Assembly (NCBI GenBank): GCA_913063035.1
Contig: CAJXYS010000017.1
Location: 1 to 62,495 of the forward strand
Length of the DNA: 62,495 bases
Reading direction: 5' to 3'
Source of the DNA: an uncultured Maritimibacter sp.
GTDB taxonomy: Bacteria; Pseudomonadota; Alphaproteobacteria; Rhodobacterales; Rhodobacteraceae
The notes under the pieces: model-generated
Seen by the model: the letters and a program-made list of their open reading frames with translations, nothing else
Databases searched by the model: none
Told to the model about the DNA's origin: nothing
Position numbers and translations under genes: made by a program
Shown: positions 24,101-32,969 of the stretch, piece by piece
How positions within the stretch are numbered: position 1 is the first letter of the stretch
Layout: each line of letters begins with the position of its first letter

Positions 24101-26083
24101 TCATGCGGTGGTAGGCGTCTCTCCCGTCCTGGTGCGGGCGGCTCGGTTGAGCGCCAGCAGACCGCAGATCAGCACGGCGCCGGCGATCTCGGCCGTCAGG
24201 TCGGGCCAGAAGACCGCGATCACGGCCGGGATCAGCAACGCGCGTTGCCACGTCGGGATCGGTGCCCAGAGGAACCCCTCGAGCACCGCGGCAAAGGCCA
24301 CGATGGCCAGGATCGCGATGGCCCCGTTCCAGAGCACCAGCGGCACCGGCCCGCCGACGATGATCGGTTCGTTGAAGACCATGAAGAGCGGGATCAGGTA
24401 CAGGCCCTTGGCGAATTTCCAGGCCTGGAAACTGGTTTCCATCGGTTTCGATCCGGCGATCGCGGAACCCGCGAAGCCCGCCAGCGCCACGGGGGGCGTG
24501 ACGTTGGAGTCCTGCGAGTACCAGAACACCACCAGATGCGCGATCAGGATCGGCAGGCCGAATTCCTCGGTGAGCGCGGGCCCGACCAGGATGATCAGCA
24601 CGATATAGGCCGCCGTCACCGGCAGCCCCATCCCGAGGATCAGGCTGGCGATGATCACCAGAAGCAGCGCAAGGACGAGATTGCCGCCCGAGAAGGCGAT
24701 CATCATTGCCGAGAACTTGAGCCCGAGCCCGGTCAGCCCCACGACGCCCACGATGATGCCGGCCACCGCGCAGGCCATCGAGACCGGCACGGCGTTCCGC
24801 GCGCCCAGCTCCAGCGCCTCGAGCGTCTTGGCCGCCCCGGCCCGGCAGAGCGCCGCGAACCCGTCCAGCGTCGGCCCCTTCAGCACGAAATCCATGAGCG
24901 CCCGCAGCACCGCCGCCGCCACCACCGCGACGATGGCGAAGAACCCGACGCGCATCGGGGAATAGCCGGCGATCAGCAGCGCGATCAGCGCAACGATCGG
25001 CAGCAGGAAATGCCAGCCCTCGGCCATGACGTCCCGCACGCTCGGCAACTCGTCGGAGGTCATGCCGGACATGCCCTGCTTGACCGCCGCGACATGCACC
25101 AGCAGGTAGACCGCCCCGAAATAGAGCACCGCCGGGAAGATCGAGATCAGGACGATCTCGACATAGGGCACGCGGGTGAACTCGCTCATCAGGAAGGCGC
25201 CGGCACCCATCAGCGGCGGCATGATCTGCCCGCCCGTCGAGGCCGCCGCCTCGATCCCGCCGGCCTGGGCCGGGCGGTAGCCCAGCCGCTTCATCAGCGG
25301 GATGGTGAAGGCGCCGGTCGTCACCACGTTGGCAATGGCCGAGCCCGAGATCGACCCCATCCCGGCCGAGGCGATGACCGAGGCCTTGGCCGGTCCGCCC
25401 CGCTGGCGGCCCGTGGCGGCATAGGCGAGATCGATGAAGAACTTGCCCGCGCCGGTCACCTCGAGGAAGGCGCCGAAGAGCACGAAGACGAAGATGAAGG
25501 TCGCGGCGACGCCGAGCGGGATGCCGAAGATCCCCTCGGCCCCGAGGGTCATCTGGCTGGACAGGCGGTCGAGCGAATAGCCCCGGTGATTGAGGATGCC
25601 CGGCATCCAGTCGGCCAGCCAGGGCAGTTCGCCCCGCCCGCCGGCGAAGGCGTAGGCCAGGAATATCCCCCCGATCAGCGTCATGACCCAGCCGACGGCG
25701 CGGCGCGCGGCCTCGAGCACGACGAGCGTGGTGACGACGCCGACGGCCACGTCGATCGTGCGCGGGAAGATCGCGTTGGCGATGATGTCGATGTTCCAGG
25801 GCACCCAGAACCCCACGAGGATGCCGCAGGCGATCAGCGCCCCGTCGATGATCCAGCCCAGCACGCCGCGGGGCCGGTTGGGACCGAAAGCGGGGTGGAT
25901 CAGAAAGCACAGGACCAGGATGAAGCCCAGGTGGATCGGGCGCTGGTAGAACAGCCCGAGCGGCTGCACGCCGGCGGCGTAAAGCTGGAAGAGCGACAGC
26001 GCGATGCCAACGACGGTGATCAGCTTGAGCACCACGGTGGACGGCCCGGGGGGCTCCGGCTGCCCGGCCATGTCGGTGACCAT
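24101..26083 (-). CDS. TAXI-type TRAP transporter, fused DctQM-like permease
   Basis: A 660-residue inner-membrane protein with a small (DctQ-like) subunit of about four segments fused to a large DctM domain. DctM marks include GSISGSAIANVVTTGAFTIPLMKR, EAAASTGGQIMPPLMGAGAFLM and GMGLPVTAAYIVLIILVGPAL. This fused architecture is that of the TAXI branch, which pairs with a soluble TAXI receptor. Its start overlaps the DUF1850 stop by one base (TGATG). It imports an organic acid or amino-acid-like solute driven by a cation gradient. The exact substrate cannot be told from sequence. Confidence 0.95.
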   Translation of the reverse strand: MVTDMAGQPEPPGPSTVVLKLITVVGIALSLFQLYAAGVQPLGLFYQRPIHLGFILVLCFLIHPAFGPNRPRGVLGWIIDGALIACGILVGFWVPWNIDIIANAIFPRTIDVAVGVVTTLVVLEAARRAVGWVMTLIGGIFLAYAFAGGRGELPWLADWMPGILNHRGYSLDRLSSQMTLGAEGIFGIPLGVAATFIFVFVLFGAFLEVTGAGKFFIDLAYAATGRQRGGPAKASVIASAGMGSISGSAIANVVTTGAFTIPLMKRLGYRPAQAGGIEAAASTGGQIMPPLMGAGAFLMSEFTRVPYVEIVLISIFPAVLYFGAVYLLVHVAAVKQGMSGMTSDELPSVRDVMAEGWHFLLPIVALIALLIAGYSPMRVGFFAIVAVVAAAVLRALMDFVLKGPTLDGFAALCRAGAAKTLEALELGARNAVPVSMACAVAGIIVGVVGLTGLGLKFSAMMIAFSGGNLVLALLLVIIASLILGMGLPVTAAYIVLIILVGPALTEEFGLPILIAHLVVFWYSQDSNVTPPVALAGFAGSAIAGSKPMETSFQAWKFAKGLYLIPLFMVFNEPIIVGGPVPLVLWNGAIAILAIVAFAAVLEGFLWAPIPTWQRALLIPAVIAVFWPDLTAEIAGAVLICGLLALNRAARTRTGETPTTA

Positions 26084-26550
26084 CAGCCTCCCTCCTCGAT
26101 CAGCGCGATACGCACCCGTTCATGGGCGGCCGCGTCGGACAGGGAAACGACCCGGTCGCCGATCCGGATGCGGTGATCCACGGGGCCGGCGCCGGGGCGC
26201 AGGACATAGGCGTCGCCCGGCACCGCCTCGTCGAGATCCTCGATCCAATAGCCGCCCTGCCCGTCGGACACCTGCCGGCCGCGACCGGGGATATGGTCGA
26301 GCCCGGCGGCGAAATCGGGAAGGTGCGAGCGGACGAGCACCATGCGCCCGGCCCGGTTCTCGTAGCAGTCTTCCACCTCGAACCCCTGCACGGAATGATG
26401 CCAGAGCACGCACCACCCCGCGCCCTCGGGCACGTCGGCGCTGAGGATCTCGGCGCCGGTTTCGATAACGGTAGCGGTCAGCGTGTCTGCGCGTGACACG
26501 GTCGGCAAGAGGAGGAGGGCCAGAAGCCCTCCTCCGATGACAGGCCTCAC
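26083..26550 (-). CDS. DUF1850 protein of TAXI TRAP operon
   Basis: A 155-residue exported protein beginning at GTG 26550, whose first bases overlap the receptor gene stop (GTGA). The N terminus RPVIGGGLLALLLLPTVSRA is a signal peptide. Conserved DUF1850 features are LWHHSVQGFEVEDCYE and the later PGRGRQVSD region. DUF1850 genes are regularly found between TAXI receptors and fused TRAP permeases, as here. The function is unknown; an accessory periplasmic role in transport is inferred from context. Confidence 0.85.
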   Translation of the reverse strand: MRPVIGGGLLALLLLPTVSRADTLTATVIETGAEILSADVPEGAGWCVLWHHSVQGFEVEDCYENRAGRMVLVRSHLPDFAAGLDHIPGRGRQVSDGQGGYWIEDLDEAVPGDAYVLRPGAGPVDHRIRIGDRVVSLSDAAAHERVRIALIEEGG

Positions 26551-27506
26551 GGACGCAGGCGATCCGGGACGTCGGCCCCGGCTTCCTCGTAGTAGCGGAT
26601 CGCGCCGGGATGCAGCGGGATCGGCGTCGCGCCGAGGGTGAACTCGACCGTGGTCTGGTTCGCCGCCGGGTGCACCGCCTGCAGGTCGGCGATGTTCTCG
26701 AACATGGCCTTGGTGATCTGGTAGGCGAGATCCTCGGACATGGCCGAGGAGGCCACCAGCACGTTCGGCACGCCGAGCACGTTCACATCCTCGGCGACGC
26801 CCTCGTAGATGCCGCCGGCGAGCGTGGTCTGCGCGAAGATCGGGTTGGCCTCGCGGGCCGCGGCGATCTCATCGGCGCTCAGCTCGATCATCCGGATGTC
26901 GTTGGTGGTGGCAAGGTTCAGGATCGACGACGTCGGGGCGCCCACGCTCCAGAAACCGGCGTCGATGTCGCCGTTGGCGAGCGCGTCGGCGGTCTCGTTG
27001 AAGTTCAGCCGCTGCTCGTCGATGTCGTCATAGGTGAGCCCGTTGGCGTTCAGCACCGTCTGTGCGTTGACCTCGGTGCCCGACCCGGGCGCGCCGACCG
27101 ACACGCGCTTGCCGGCAAGATCGGCGAGCGATTCGATCCCCGAGCCTTCCAGCGTCACGATCTGGATCATGTTGGCATACATCGAGGCGAGCCCGTGCAG
27201 CATCTCGAGCGGCTGGCCATCGAAGCGGCCGGTGCCGGTCTGCGCCTGCTGCACCGTGTCGGCCAGGCCGAGCGCCATGTCGGCGTCGCCGCGCGCGACG
27301 AGCCCCATGTTCTCGACCGAGGCGCCGGTGACCTCGGCGGTCGCGGCAAAGCCGTCGATGTGGTTGTTGATGACCTCGGCGAGACCGCCGCCCATCGGGT
27401 AATAGACACCGCCGGTGCCGCCGGTGGCGACGGAAAGCTGCTGCTGCGCGAGTGCCGGCGTGCCGGCGACCAGCGCGGTTGCGACCAGGGTCTTGAACAG
27501 GTTCAT
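26547..27506 (-). CDS. TAXI family TRAP transporter solute-binding protein
   Basis: A 319-residue periplasmic receptor. The start at 27506 is fixed by a strong 'gggagg' site, and MNLFKTLVATALVAGTPALAQ is a signal peptide. SVATGGTGGVYYPMGGGLAEVIN is the TAXI-family signature near the ligand site. KRVSVGAPGSGTEVNAQTVL and GDIDAGFWSVGAPTSSI follow at the usual places. It is the first gene of a receptor, DUF1850, permease, aminotransferase, trmO transcription unit with overlapping reading frames among the first three. Some TAXI receptors bind glutamate/glutamine-like ligands, but the ligand here is unknown. Confidence 0.95.
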   Translation of the reverse strand: MNLFKTLVATALVAGTPALAQQQLSVATGGTGGVYYPMGGGLAEVINNHIDGFAATAEVTGASVENMGLVARGDADMALGLADTVQQAQTGTGRFDGQPLEMLHGLASMYANMIQIVTLEGSGIESLADLAGKRVSVGAPGSGTEVNAQTVLNANGLTYDDIDEQRLNFNETADALANGDIDAGFWSVGAPTSSILNLATTNDIRMIELSADEIAAAREANPIFAQTTLAGGIYEGVAEDVNVLGVPNVLVASSAMSEDLAYQITKAMFENIADLQAVHPAANQTTVEFTLGATPIPLHPGAIRYYEEAGADVPDRLRP

Positions 27507-27536
27507 GCGTTTCCTCCCTTTCACATGTGTGCGTCT

Positions 27537-27565
27537 TGTGTAACGGCCGTTTCTGCGCACGCCAA
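27537..27565 (-). promoter_or_regulatory. Probable sigma-70 promoter of the TRAP operon
   Basis: Read on the minus strand, TTGGCG (27565-27560) and TACACA (27542-27537) are separated by 17 bp. Each is a partial consensus match (4/6 and 3/6). The position, about 30 bp before the receptor start, fits. Confidence 0.4.
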
Positions 27566-27660
27566 CCCATCTAGCGCGTTCCGGGATCCCGGCCATATCG
27601 CGCGGCGGCGGGTTCCGGGTGTCGGCCGCGGGCCGGGGCCGCGCCCGGTTTCCGGATTTC

Positions 27661-27737
27661 TGGCGATCCCGCGAGGACTCGAACCCCGAACCTGCTGATT
27701 AGAAGTCAGCTGCTCTATCCAGTTGAGCTACGGGACC
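27661..27737 (-). tRNA. tRNA-Arg (anticodon UCU)
   Basis: The acceptor strands GGTCCCG and CGGGATC pair with one G-U. The anticodon arm is GCTGA-CTTCTAA-TCAGC, giving anticodon TCT for AGA/AGG codons. The T arm GGTTCGAGTCC region is intact, and G73 plus an encoded CCA are present. No repeated 3' end was found elsewhere in the window, so there is no sign of an integrated element here. Confidence 0.97.
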
Positions 27738-27801
27738 GCTGACGCGGTTTTGCGCCAGCGGGGGCGCGAGATCAAGACTAAGCCGCGCGGCGGCGGACCG
27801 G

Positions 27802-28113
27802 TCAGTGGGTCCAGGTGGCCCGGCGGTTGGGCGCGAAGTTCTCGCCGTAGCCGCGCGGGCGGATATTGTGCCGGCGCGCCTTGGGCTCCATCACGATGGC
27901 GTCGATACCGTGCTCGCGCGCGTAGGACAGCGCCGCCTCCTTGGAATCGAAGCTCAGCTTGACCTGCGAAAGCATGTCGTCGGAGCTGGTCCAGCCCATC
28001 AGCGGATCGACTTCGCGCGGCGAGGCGGGCGAGAATTCCAGCACCCAGTGCCGGGTCTTGGCAGTACCGGACTGCATCGCGTTCCGGGCCGGCTTGTAGA
28101 TTCGCGCGCGCAT
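27802..28113 (-). CDS. ETC complex I accessory subunit (NDUFS4-like)
   Basis: A 103-residue protein of the NADH dehydrogenase Fe-S protein 4 family, an accessory subunit of respiratory complex I found in alphaproteobacteria and mitochondria. The start at 28113 follows 'aaggag' and gives the typical [16 protein letters not shown], followed by [43 protein letters not shown] and a basic C-terminal [19 protein letters not shown]. It stands apart from the nuo operon, as is usual. Confidence 0.93.
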   Translation of the reverse strand: MRARIYKPARNAMQSGTAKTRHWVLEFSPASPREVDPLMGWTSSDDMLSQVKLSFDSKEAALSYAREHGIDAIVMEPKARRHNIRPRGYGENFAPNRRATWTH

Positions 28114-28428
28114 GGCAGATCTCCTTGGCTGACGGGCCCGTTTATCGTCAATGCGTCGCCCCTCTGCAAGGGACTCCGTGGTCGCGGCGGCGATTGTCGG
28201 GGGGAACGGGCAGCTTCGGTTGCCGAACGGGGCCTGGGAGCGAGGGGTGGGGTGGGTGGTGCGGCCCCGCCCGACAACCGACATGCTGCTTGCCCTGTTA
28301 ACCTAGTCCGATCGGCGTGTGCGGGGCAAGCGAAATTCTTGTAAAAGTTGCATCTCTTTTCAGGCCCTTCGTTAAACGGATCGTAACGCTTTCGCGGAGT
28401 GCGGGCCGGCAGGGGCATGCCGCGGCGG
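28114..28428. other. Intergenic region without a recognisable gene
   Basis: This 315-bp gap separates the NDUFS4-like and SRAP genes, both leftward. It should contain the complex I subunit promoter. A TTAA-N7-GTAAC element at 28372-28387 resembles a CtrA box with one mismatch, but it is about 260 bp from the nearest downstream start. I saw no coding frame or stable RNA. Confidence 0.5.
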
Positions 28429-29103
28429 TCACTCCGCATGCGGGTCGATCGGTTCCGTCAATTCCGGTCCCTCGACGCGGTTCGAGTTCACCCGCGTCGA
28501 GACCCGGTGAAAGGCGAAGAAATCCTCCGGCGGCGATGTCATCAGGCGTGCCGCCCCCTTTCCCGCCTCTCCCAGCCAGAGCGGCCAGTCCTCGGCGGCG
28601 ACCACCACCGGCACCCGGTGATGGATCGACGACAGCGCCGCGTTGGCCTGCGTGGTCACGATCGCGCAGGTGGTGAACCGGGCCTCGCCCCGCTCCCAGT
28701 CCTGCCAGATCCCGGCAAAGGCGAAGGGCGCATCGTCGGGGCGGTGGATGTACCAGGGCAGCCGGTTGCCGTCCGCGTCCTTCGTCCATTCGTAGAAGCC
28801 CGTGGCCGGGACCAGGCAGCGGCGTTCGCGGCAGGCGGCGCGGAAGGCCGGTTTCTCGGCCAGACTCTCGGCGCGGGCATTGATCAGGAGGGGCCCGTCG
28901 GTCGGGCTCTTGTACCAGTGCGGCAGGAACCCCCAGCGCATCGGGCGCAGCCGCCGCTGCCCGTCCGCGCTGGTGACCGTCGCGATGTCGTTGGTCGGGC
29001 AGACGTTGTAGCGCGGAACCGCCGGCAGGTCGTTGCCCGGCACGGCATCGAAGAGCCGCGCCATGGCATCGTCGGGAAGGGTGATCGCGAAACGCCCGCA
29101 CAT
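28429..29103 (-). CDS. SOS response-associated peptidase (SRAP/YedK-HMCES family)
   Basis: A 224-residue protein that should cross-link to abasic sites in single-stranded DNA and shield them. The initiator Met is followed by the invariant Cys2 (MCGRFAI), which forms the thiazolidine link. The other active-site residues are N75 in LLINARAES, E105 in ATGFYEW and the histidine of SSIHHRVPVVV (about 161-162). The length matches YedK-like proteins. It is a single gene without obvious operon partners. Confidence 0.95.
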   Translation of the reverse strand: MCGRFAITLPDDAMARLFDAVPGNDLPAVPRYNVCPTNDIATVTSADGQRRLRPMRWGFLPHWYKSPTDGPLLINARAESLAEKPAFRAACRERRCLVPATGFYEWTKDADGNRLPWYIHRPDDAPFAFAGIWQDWERGEARFTTCAIVTTQANAALSSIHHRVPVVVAAEDWPLWLGEAGKGAARLMTSPPEDFFAFHRVSTRVNSNRVEGPELTEPIDPHAE

Positions 29104-29163
29104 GGCAGAGAGGCTAGCGGCTCCGCCGGGGCCCGCAAGGGGCGGCCCCCGGCAGACACCGGA

Positions 29164-30738
29164 TCACTCGACCGCGGTGATCCGCCCGTCGGTGTAGGGC
29201 GCGTAGGGCGCGTTCTCGGCGAGGAATTCCGCCGTCACATCCGCCAGGTCCGGGCCGAAGTCGTAGGCGTCCATGGCATCGCGGAACATGGCGTAGCCGT
29301 CGCCGCCGTTGCGGACGTAATTGTTGCTGACGACGCCGTAGGTCGCAGCGGGATCGAGCGCCACCCAGCTGCCGGCGTCCCGCACCATCACCTCGCGCAC
29401 GCGGGTCCCGGCCTCCGCCGACGGATCCCAGGAGAACTTGAGACCGGCCACCTGCGGGAACCGGCCGGCACCGTCCTCGACCTGGCTGACGCCATTCTCG
29501 AGCGCATCGCGAATCGCCTGCCCCGACACCTGGAAGGTCGACAGCGTGTTCTGGAAGGGCAGCACGGTCAGAACCTCGCCCATGGTGACGTCGCCCGCAT
29601 CGATGGAGGCGCGCAGCCCGCCGCCGTTCTGGATGGCGATCTGGATACCCTGCGCGCGCACGCGCTCGAGCATGGCGTCGGCCACGAGGTTCCCCATCTC
29701 GCATTCGCCGGCGCGGCAGGAGGCCCGGTCGCCGTCGATCGGCGCGCCCGTCTCGGCCACGACCATGCTGCGGATCTCGTCGAGCGGCGCGCCAAGCTCG
29801 GTGATGCGCGCCTTGGTCGTGTCGTCCTCGGCCACCGCGGCGTCCATGATCAGCGGCGCGCCCACGGCCTCGGTCACGACGCCGGCCTCGTCGAAAGTGA
29901 CGTTCAGCTCGCCCAGGAACTTGCCATAGGCATAGGCCTGCACGATGGCGGTATCGCCCACCATGGTCGGGTAAGGTCCGGCCGCGTCCGGGTCGTCGGC
30001 ATGAAGATAGGTGTTGGAATGGCCACCCACGATCACGTCCACGCCGGTCGTCCCGGCGGCGACGCGCTGGTCGACGCCATAGCCCGAATGGCTGAGCACG
30101 ATGATCTTGTTCACGCCCTCGGCGGTCAGCGCGTCGACCTCGGCCTGCACCGCGGCGACGGGATCGGTGAAGACGACGTTCGGGCCGGGGCTGGCCAGTT
30201 CGTCGGTGTCCTCGGGGGTCAGGCCGATCAGGCCCAGTCGCGCACCGCCGCGCTCGATCACCACGCTCTTGCGGATCACGTCGTTGAGCAGCGGCTCGCC
30301 CGAGATGTCGGCGTTCGACATCAGGATCGGGAACCGCACCGCCTCGGTGAAGCCGCGCAGCACCTCGGGGCCGTCGTCGAACTCGTGGTTGCCCACGGTC
30401 ATCGCGTCGTAGCCCATCTTGTTCATCATCTCGGCCGCGACCTTGCCCTTGTAGTAGGTGTAATAGAGCGTGCCCTGGAACTGGTCGCCGCCATCGACGA
30501 GGATGTGGTTGTTCGTACGCGCCCGCGCCTCGGCGATCGCGGTCACCAGCCGGGCCGAGCCGCCGAAGCATTCGCCGGCCTGGTTGTCCTCTTCCGAGCA
30601 GCCGGAATCATACTTGGAGATCGGCTCGAAGCGGGCGTGGAAATCGTTGGTGTGCAGAATCGTGAGCGTATAATCGGCGGCGGCGGGCGTGGCGCAGACG
30701 GCCAGCGCGGCCACGGAAATCAGCATGCGTGGGGTCAT
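29164..30738 (-). CDS. Bifunctional metallophosphatase/5'-nucleotidase (UshA-like)
   Basis: A 524-residue periplasmic enzyme. The start at 30738 follows 'ggaaggaaag', and PRMLISVAALAVCATPAAA is a signal peptide. The metallophosphoesterase domain has HTNDFHAR (residues 29-36), DGGDQFQGT, GNHEFDDGPEVL, SHSGYGVD and GGHSNTYL, giving the dinuclear metal ligands. The C-terminal 5'-nucleotidase domain has AIQNGGGLRASIDAGDVTMGEVLTVLPF and the substrate-stacking NNYVRNGGDGY. It hydrolyses nucleotides or related phosphoesters, releasing phosphate and nucleosides for uptake. Confidence 0.95.
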   Translation of the reverse strand: MTPRMLISVAALAVCATPAAADYTLTILHTNDFHARFEPISKYDSGCSEEDNQAGECFGGSARLVTAIAEARARTNNHILVDGGDQFQGTLYYTYYKGKVAAEMMNKMGYDAMTVGNHEFDDGPEVLRGFTEAVRFPILMSNADISGEPLLNDVIRKSVVIERGGARLGLIGLTPEDTDELASPGPNVVFTDPVAAVQAEVDALTAEGVNKIIVLSHSGYGVDQRVAAGTTGVDVIVGGHSNTYLHADDPDAAGPYPTMVGDTAIVQAYAYGKFLGELNVTFDEAGVVTEAVGAPLIMDAAVAEDDTTKARITELGAPLDEIRSMVVAETGAPIDGDRASCRAGECEMGNLVADAMLERVRAQGIQIAIQNGGGLRASIDAGDVTMGEVLTVLPFQNTLSTFQVSGQAIRDALENGVSQVEDGAGRFPQVAGLKFSWDPSAEAGTRVREVMVRDAGSWVALDPAATYGVVSNNYVRNGGDGYAMFRDAMDAYDFGPDLADVTAEFLAENAPYAPYTDGRITAVE

Positions 30739-30866
30739 GGGATCTTTCCTTCCAAGAAACCCGAGGGGCGGGCGCACCCGCGCATTGGCCGGCCGCCTCC
30801 CTCGACTATATGACCAAACTGTAGCAGAGATTTCGAAACGCGATAGCGCCGAGACGGGAGACCCGG

Positions 30867-31196
30867 ATGTTTCTGACGATGAACCGCTTCAAGGTGCGCC
30901 TCGGCCAGGAGGACGCCTTCGAGACCGTATGGAAGACCCGCGACAGCCAGCTGAAGGCGGTGCCCGGCTTCGTCGCCTTCCACCTGATGAAGGGCGACGA
31001 GAACCCGGATGCGGGCTATCGGCTCTACGCCTCGCACACGCTCTGGGCCAGCCGCGATGCCTTCGAGGCCTGGACGAAATCCGAGGCGTTCCGCCAGGCC
31101 CATCGCGGCGCCGGGACCCATGCCGACATCTATCTCGGCCCGCCGGAGCTGGAAGTCTTCGATTCGGTCCAGCATCTCGCGGCCGAGGACGCTTGA
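30867..31196 (+). CDS. Antibiotic biosynthesis monooxygenase (ABM/HmoA-like) domain protein
   Basis: A 109-residue dimeric alpha-beta barrel protein. MFLTMNRFKVRLGQEDAFETVW, VPGFVAFHLMKGDE and YASHTLWASRDAFEAWTKSEAFRQAH follow the pattern of IsdG/HmoA-like heme monooxygenases and related ABM proteins. The conserved His in the SEAFRQAH helix is compatible with heme binding, but no heme uptake genes are adjacent. It begins a rightward group ending with DUF952, pyrD and arsC. A heme-degrading role is possible; the general ABM fold is the safer call. Confidence 0.8.
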   Translation: MFLTMNRFKVRLGQEDAFETVWKTRDSQLKAVPGFVAFHLMKGDENPDAGYRLYASHTLWASRDAFEAWTKSEAFRQAHRGAGTHADIYLGPPELEVFDSVQHLAAEDA

Positions 31197-31227
31197 CCGG
31201 GGCGCCCGGCCCGGGCATGTGGGCGCC

Positions 31228-31566
31228 ATGCTGATCTACAAGATATTCCGCGCCCCCGAATGGGCCGCCTTCCGCGCCGCGGGCGAGACCGCCGGCGCGC
31301 CGGTCGATCTCGCGGACGGCTTCATCCACTTCTCCACGGCCGCGCAGCTGCGCACGACCGCCGCCAGGCATTTCGCCGGCGAAGACGGGCTGGTGCTGGT
31401 CGCCGTCGCGCCGGAAACGGTCGGCGACACCCTCGCCTGGGAGCCGTCCCGCGGCGGCGATCTCTTTCCGCATCTCTACCGCCGGCTGCTGATCTCCGAC
31501 GTGACCTGGCACGCCGACCTGCCGCTCGGCCCCGAGGGGCACGTCTTCCCCGAGGACCTGGCGTGA
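31228..31566 (+). CDS. DUF952 domain protein
   Basis: A 112-residue protein with the full DUF952 pattern: [38 protein letters not shown], and [14 protein letters not shown]. The fold is related to glutathione-S-transferase-like or ADP-ribosyl-type small domains by some reports, and its function is not established. Its stop overlaps the pyrD start (GTGA), so the two genes are translationally coupled, as is pyrD with arsC. I know no biochemical link to pyrimidine synthesis. Confidence 0.88.
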   Translation: MLIYKIFRAPEWAAFRAAGETAGAPVDLADGFIHFSTAAQLRTTAARHFAGEDGLVLVAVAPETVGDTLAWEPSRGGDLFPHLYRRLLISDVTWHADLPLGPEGHVFPEDLA

Positions 31567-32621
31567 GCTGGGTCGAACGTGCCGGGCTGGCCGCGCTGCA
31601 CCGGCTCGATCCCGAGACCGCGCACGGCCTGTCGATCCGCGCGCTGCGCGCGGGGCTGGTTCCCCTGCCCGGCCCGGTGAGCACGGCGCGCCTGCGAACC
31701 CGGATCGCCGGGCTCGACCTGCCGAACCCGCTCGGGCTGGCCGCGGGGTACGACAAGAACGCCGAGGCGATCGCGCCGCTGCTGCGGGCGGGCTTCGGCT
31801 TCGTCGAGGTGGGTGCGGCGACGCCCCGTCCGCAGCCCGGCAACCCGCGCCCGCGGCTCTTCCGGCTGTCGGCGGACCGGGCGGCGATCAACCGTTTCGG
31901 CTTCAACAACGACGGTGCCGAGACGATCGCGGCGCGGCTGGCGGCCCGGCCCGCATCGGGCGTGGTCGGGCTGAACCTCGGGGCCAACAAGGACAGCCCC
32001 GACCGGGCCGCAGACTACGCCGCGGTGCTGGCGCGCTGCGGGCCGCATGTGGACTTCGCCACGGTGAACGTCTCGTCGCCCAATACCGAGAAACTGCGCG
32101 ACCTGCAGGGCACCGAGGCACTGGCCGCGCTGCTGGGCGGCGTGATGGAGACGCGCGCGGCGCTCGACCGGCCGATCCCGGTTTTCCTGAAGATCGCGCC
32201 CGATCTCACCGAGGCCGAGCTGGACGGGATCGCCGGGGTCGCGACCGCGGCCGGTCTCGACGGGATCATCGCCACCAACACCACCCTCTCGCGCAACGGG
32301 CTCACCGACCCGCAACGCGACGAGACCGGCGGCCTCTCCGGCCGGCCGCTCTTCGAGCGCTCGACCCGCGTGCTGGCACGGCTCTCGGCGCTGACCGACG
32401 GTGCGATGCCCCTGATCGGGGTCGGCGGGATCTCCTCCGCCGGGGACGCCTATGCCAAGATCCGCGCCGGCGCATCGGCGGTGCAGCTCTACACCGCGCT
32501 GGTCTACGAGGGGATATCGGTCGTCCCGCGCATCCTGCGGGACCTGGACGCGCTGCTGGAACGCGACGGCTTTGCCCGTCTTGCGGACGCCGTCGGCACG
32601 GGACGGGAGGACTGGCTGTGA
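31563..32621 (+). CDS. pyrD: Dihydroorotate dehydrogenase (quinone), class 2
   Basis: A 352-residue membrane-associated flavoenzyme of pyrimidine synthesis that oxidises dihydroorotate to orotate using ubiquinone. The start is GTG at 31563. Class 2 features are the N-terminal amphipathic segment with [78 protein letters not shown] (catalytic serine region), NTTLSRNG and [21 protein letters not shown]. It overlaps both neighbours by 4 nt in an operon with DUF952 and arsC. Confidence 0.97.
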   Translation: MSWVERAGLAALHRLDPETAHGLSIRALRAGLVPLPGPVSTARLRTRIAGLDLPNPLGLAAGYDKNAEAIAPLLRAGFGFVEVGAATPRPQPGNPRPRLFRLSADRAAINRFGFNNDGAETIAARLAARPASGVVGLNLGANKDSPDRAADYAAVLARCGPHVDFATVNVSSPNTEKLRDLQGTEALAALLGGVMETRAALDRPIPVFLKIAPDLTEAELDGIAGVATAAGLDGIIATNTTLSRNGLTDPQRDETGGLSGRPLFERSTRVLARLSALTDGAMPLIGVGGISSAGDAYAKIRAGASAVQLYTALVYEGISVVPRILRDLDALLERDGFARLADAVGTGREDWL

Positions 32622-32965
32622 GCCTCGTGACGATCTGGCACAACCCGCGCTGTTCGAAGTCGCGCGAGACCCTGAAACTGCTCGAGGCGCACGGCGCCGC
32701 GCCGGACGTCCGGCTCTACCTCAAGGAGCCGCCGAGCGCCGCCGAGATCCGCACCGCGCTGGACCTGCTCGGCCTCTCCGCGGCGGCGCTGACGCGGATG
32801 AAGGAGCCCGTCTTTCGAAATCTCGGTCTGACCGGGGACAGCCCGGAGGAGGCACTCATCGCGGCCATGGCAGAGCACCCGATCCTGATCGAGCGACCCA
32901 TCGTCTTCGCCGATGGTGACGCCGCGCTCGGCCGGCCACCGGAGGCGGTGCTGGCGCTGCTCTGA
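32618..32965 (+). CDS. arsC: Arsenate reductase (glutaredoxin-dependent ArsC family)
   Basis: A 115-residue thioredoxin-fold protein. [21 protein letters not shown] carries the catalytic Cys12 in the CxxSR arrangement. RLYLKEPPS and the late [17 protein letters not shown] provide the arginines that bind the oxyanion. It starts at GTG 32618, overlapping the pyrD stop. ArsC-like proteins reduce arsenate to arsenite, which needs an exporter; none is nearby. The family also contains YfgD/Spx-like members, so arsenate as the true substrate is likely but unproven. Confidence 0.88.
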   Translation: MSLVTIWHNPRCSKSRETLKLLEAHGAAPDVRLYLKEPPSAAEIRTALDLLGLSAAALTRMKEPVFRNLGLTGDSPEEALIAAMAEHPILIERPIVFADGDAALGRPPEAVLALL

Positions 32966-32969
32966 GCGC

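Noticed and set aside
27661-27737. tRNA-Arg as a second island attachment site.
   Set aside because: No repeat of its 3' end and no integrase nearby.
28372-28387. CtrA-box-like TTAA-N7-GTAAC.
   Set aside because: One mismatch and far from any downstream start; such strings arise by chance.
30780-30866. Pho-box-like CTGCTACAGTTTGGTCAT on the minus strand upstream of the 5'-nucleotidase gene.
   Set aside because: Only about half of the consensus positions match and no -10 lies at the required distance.
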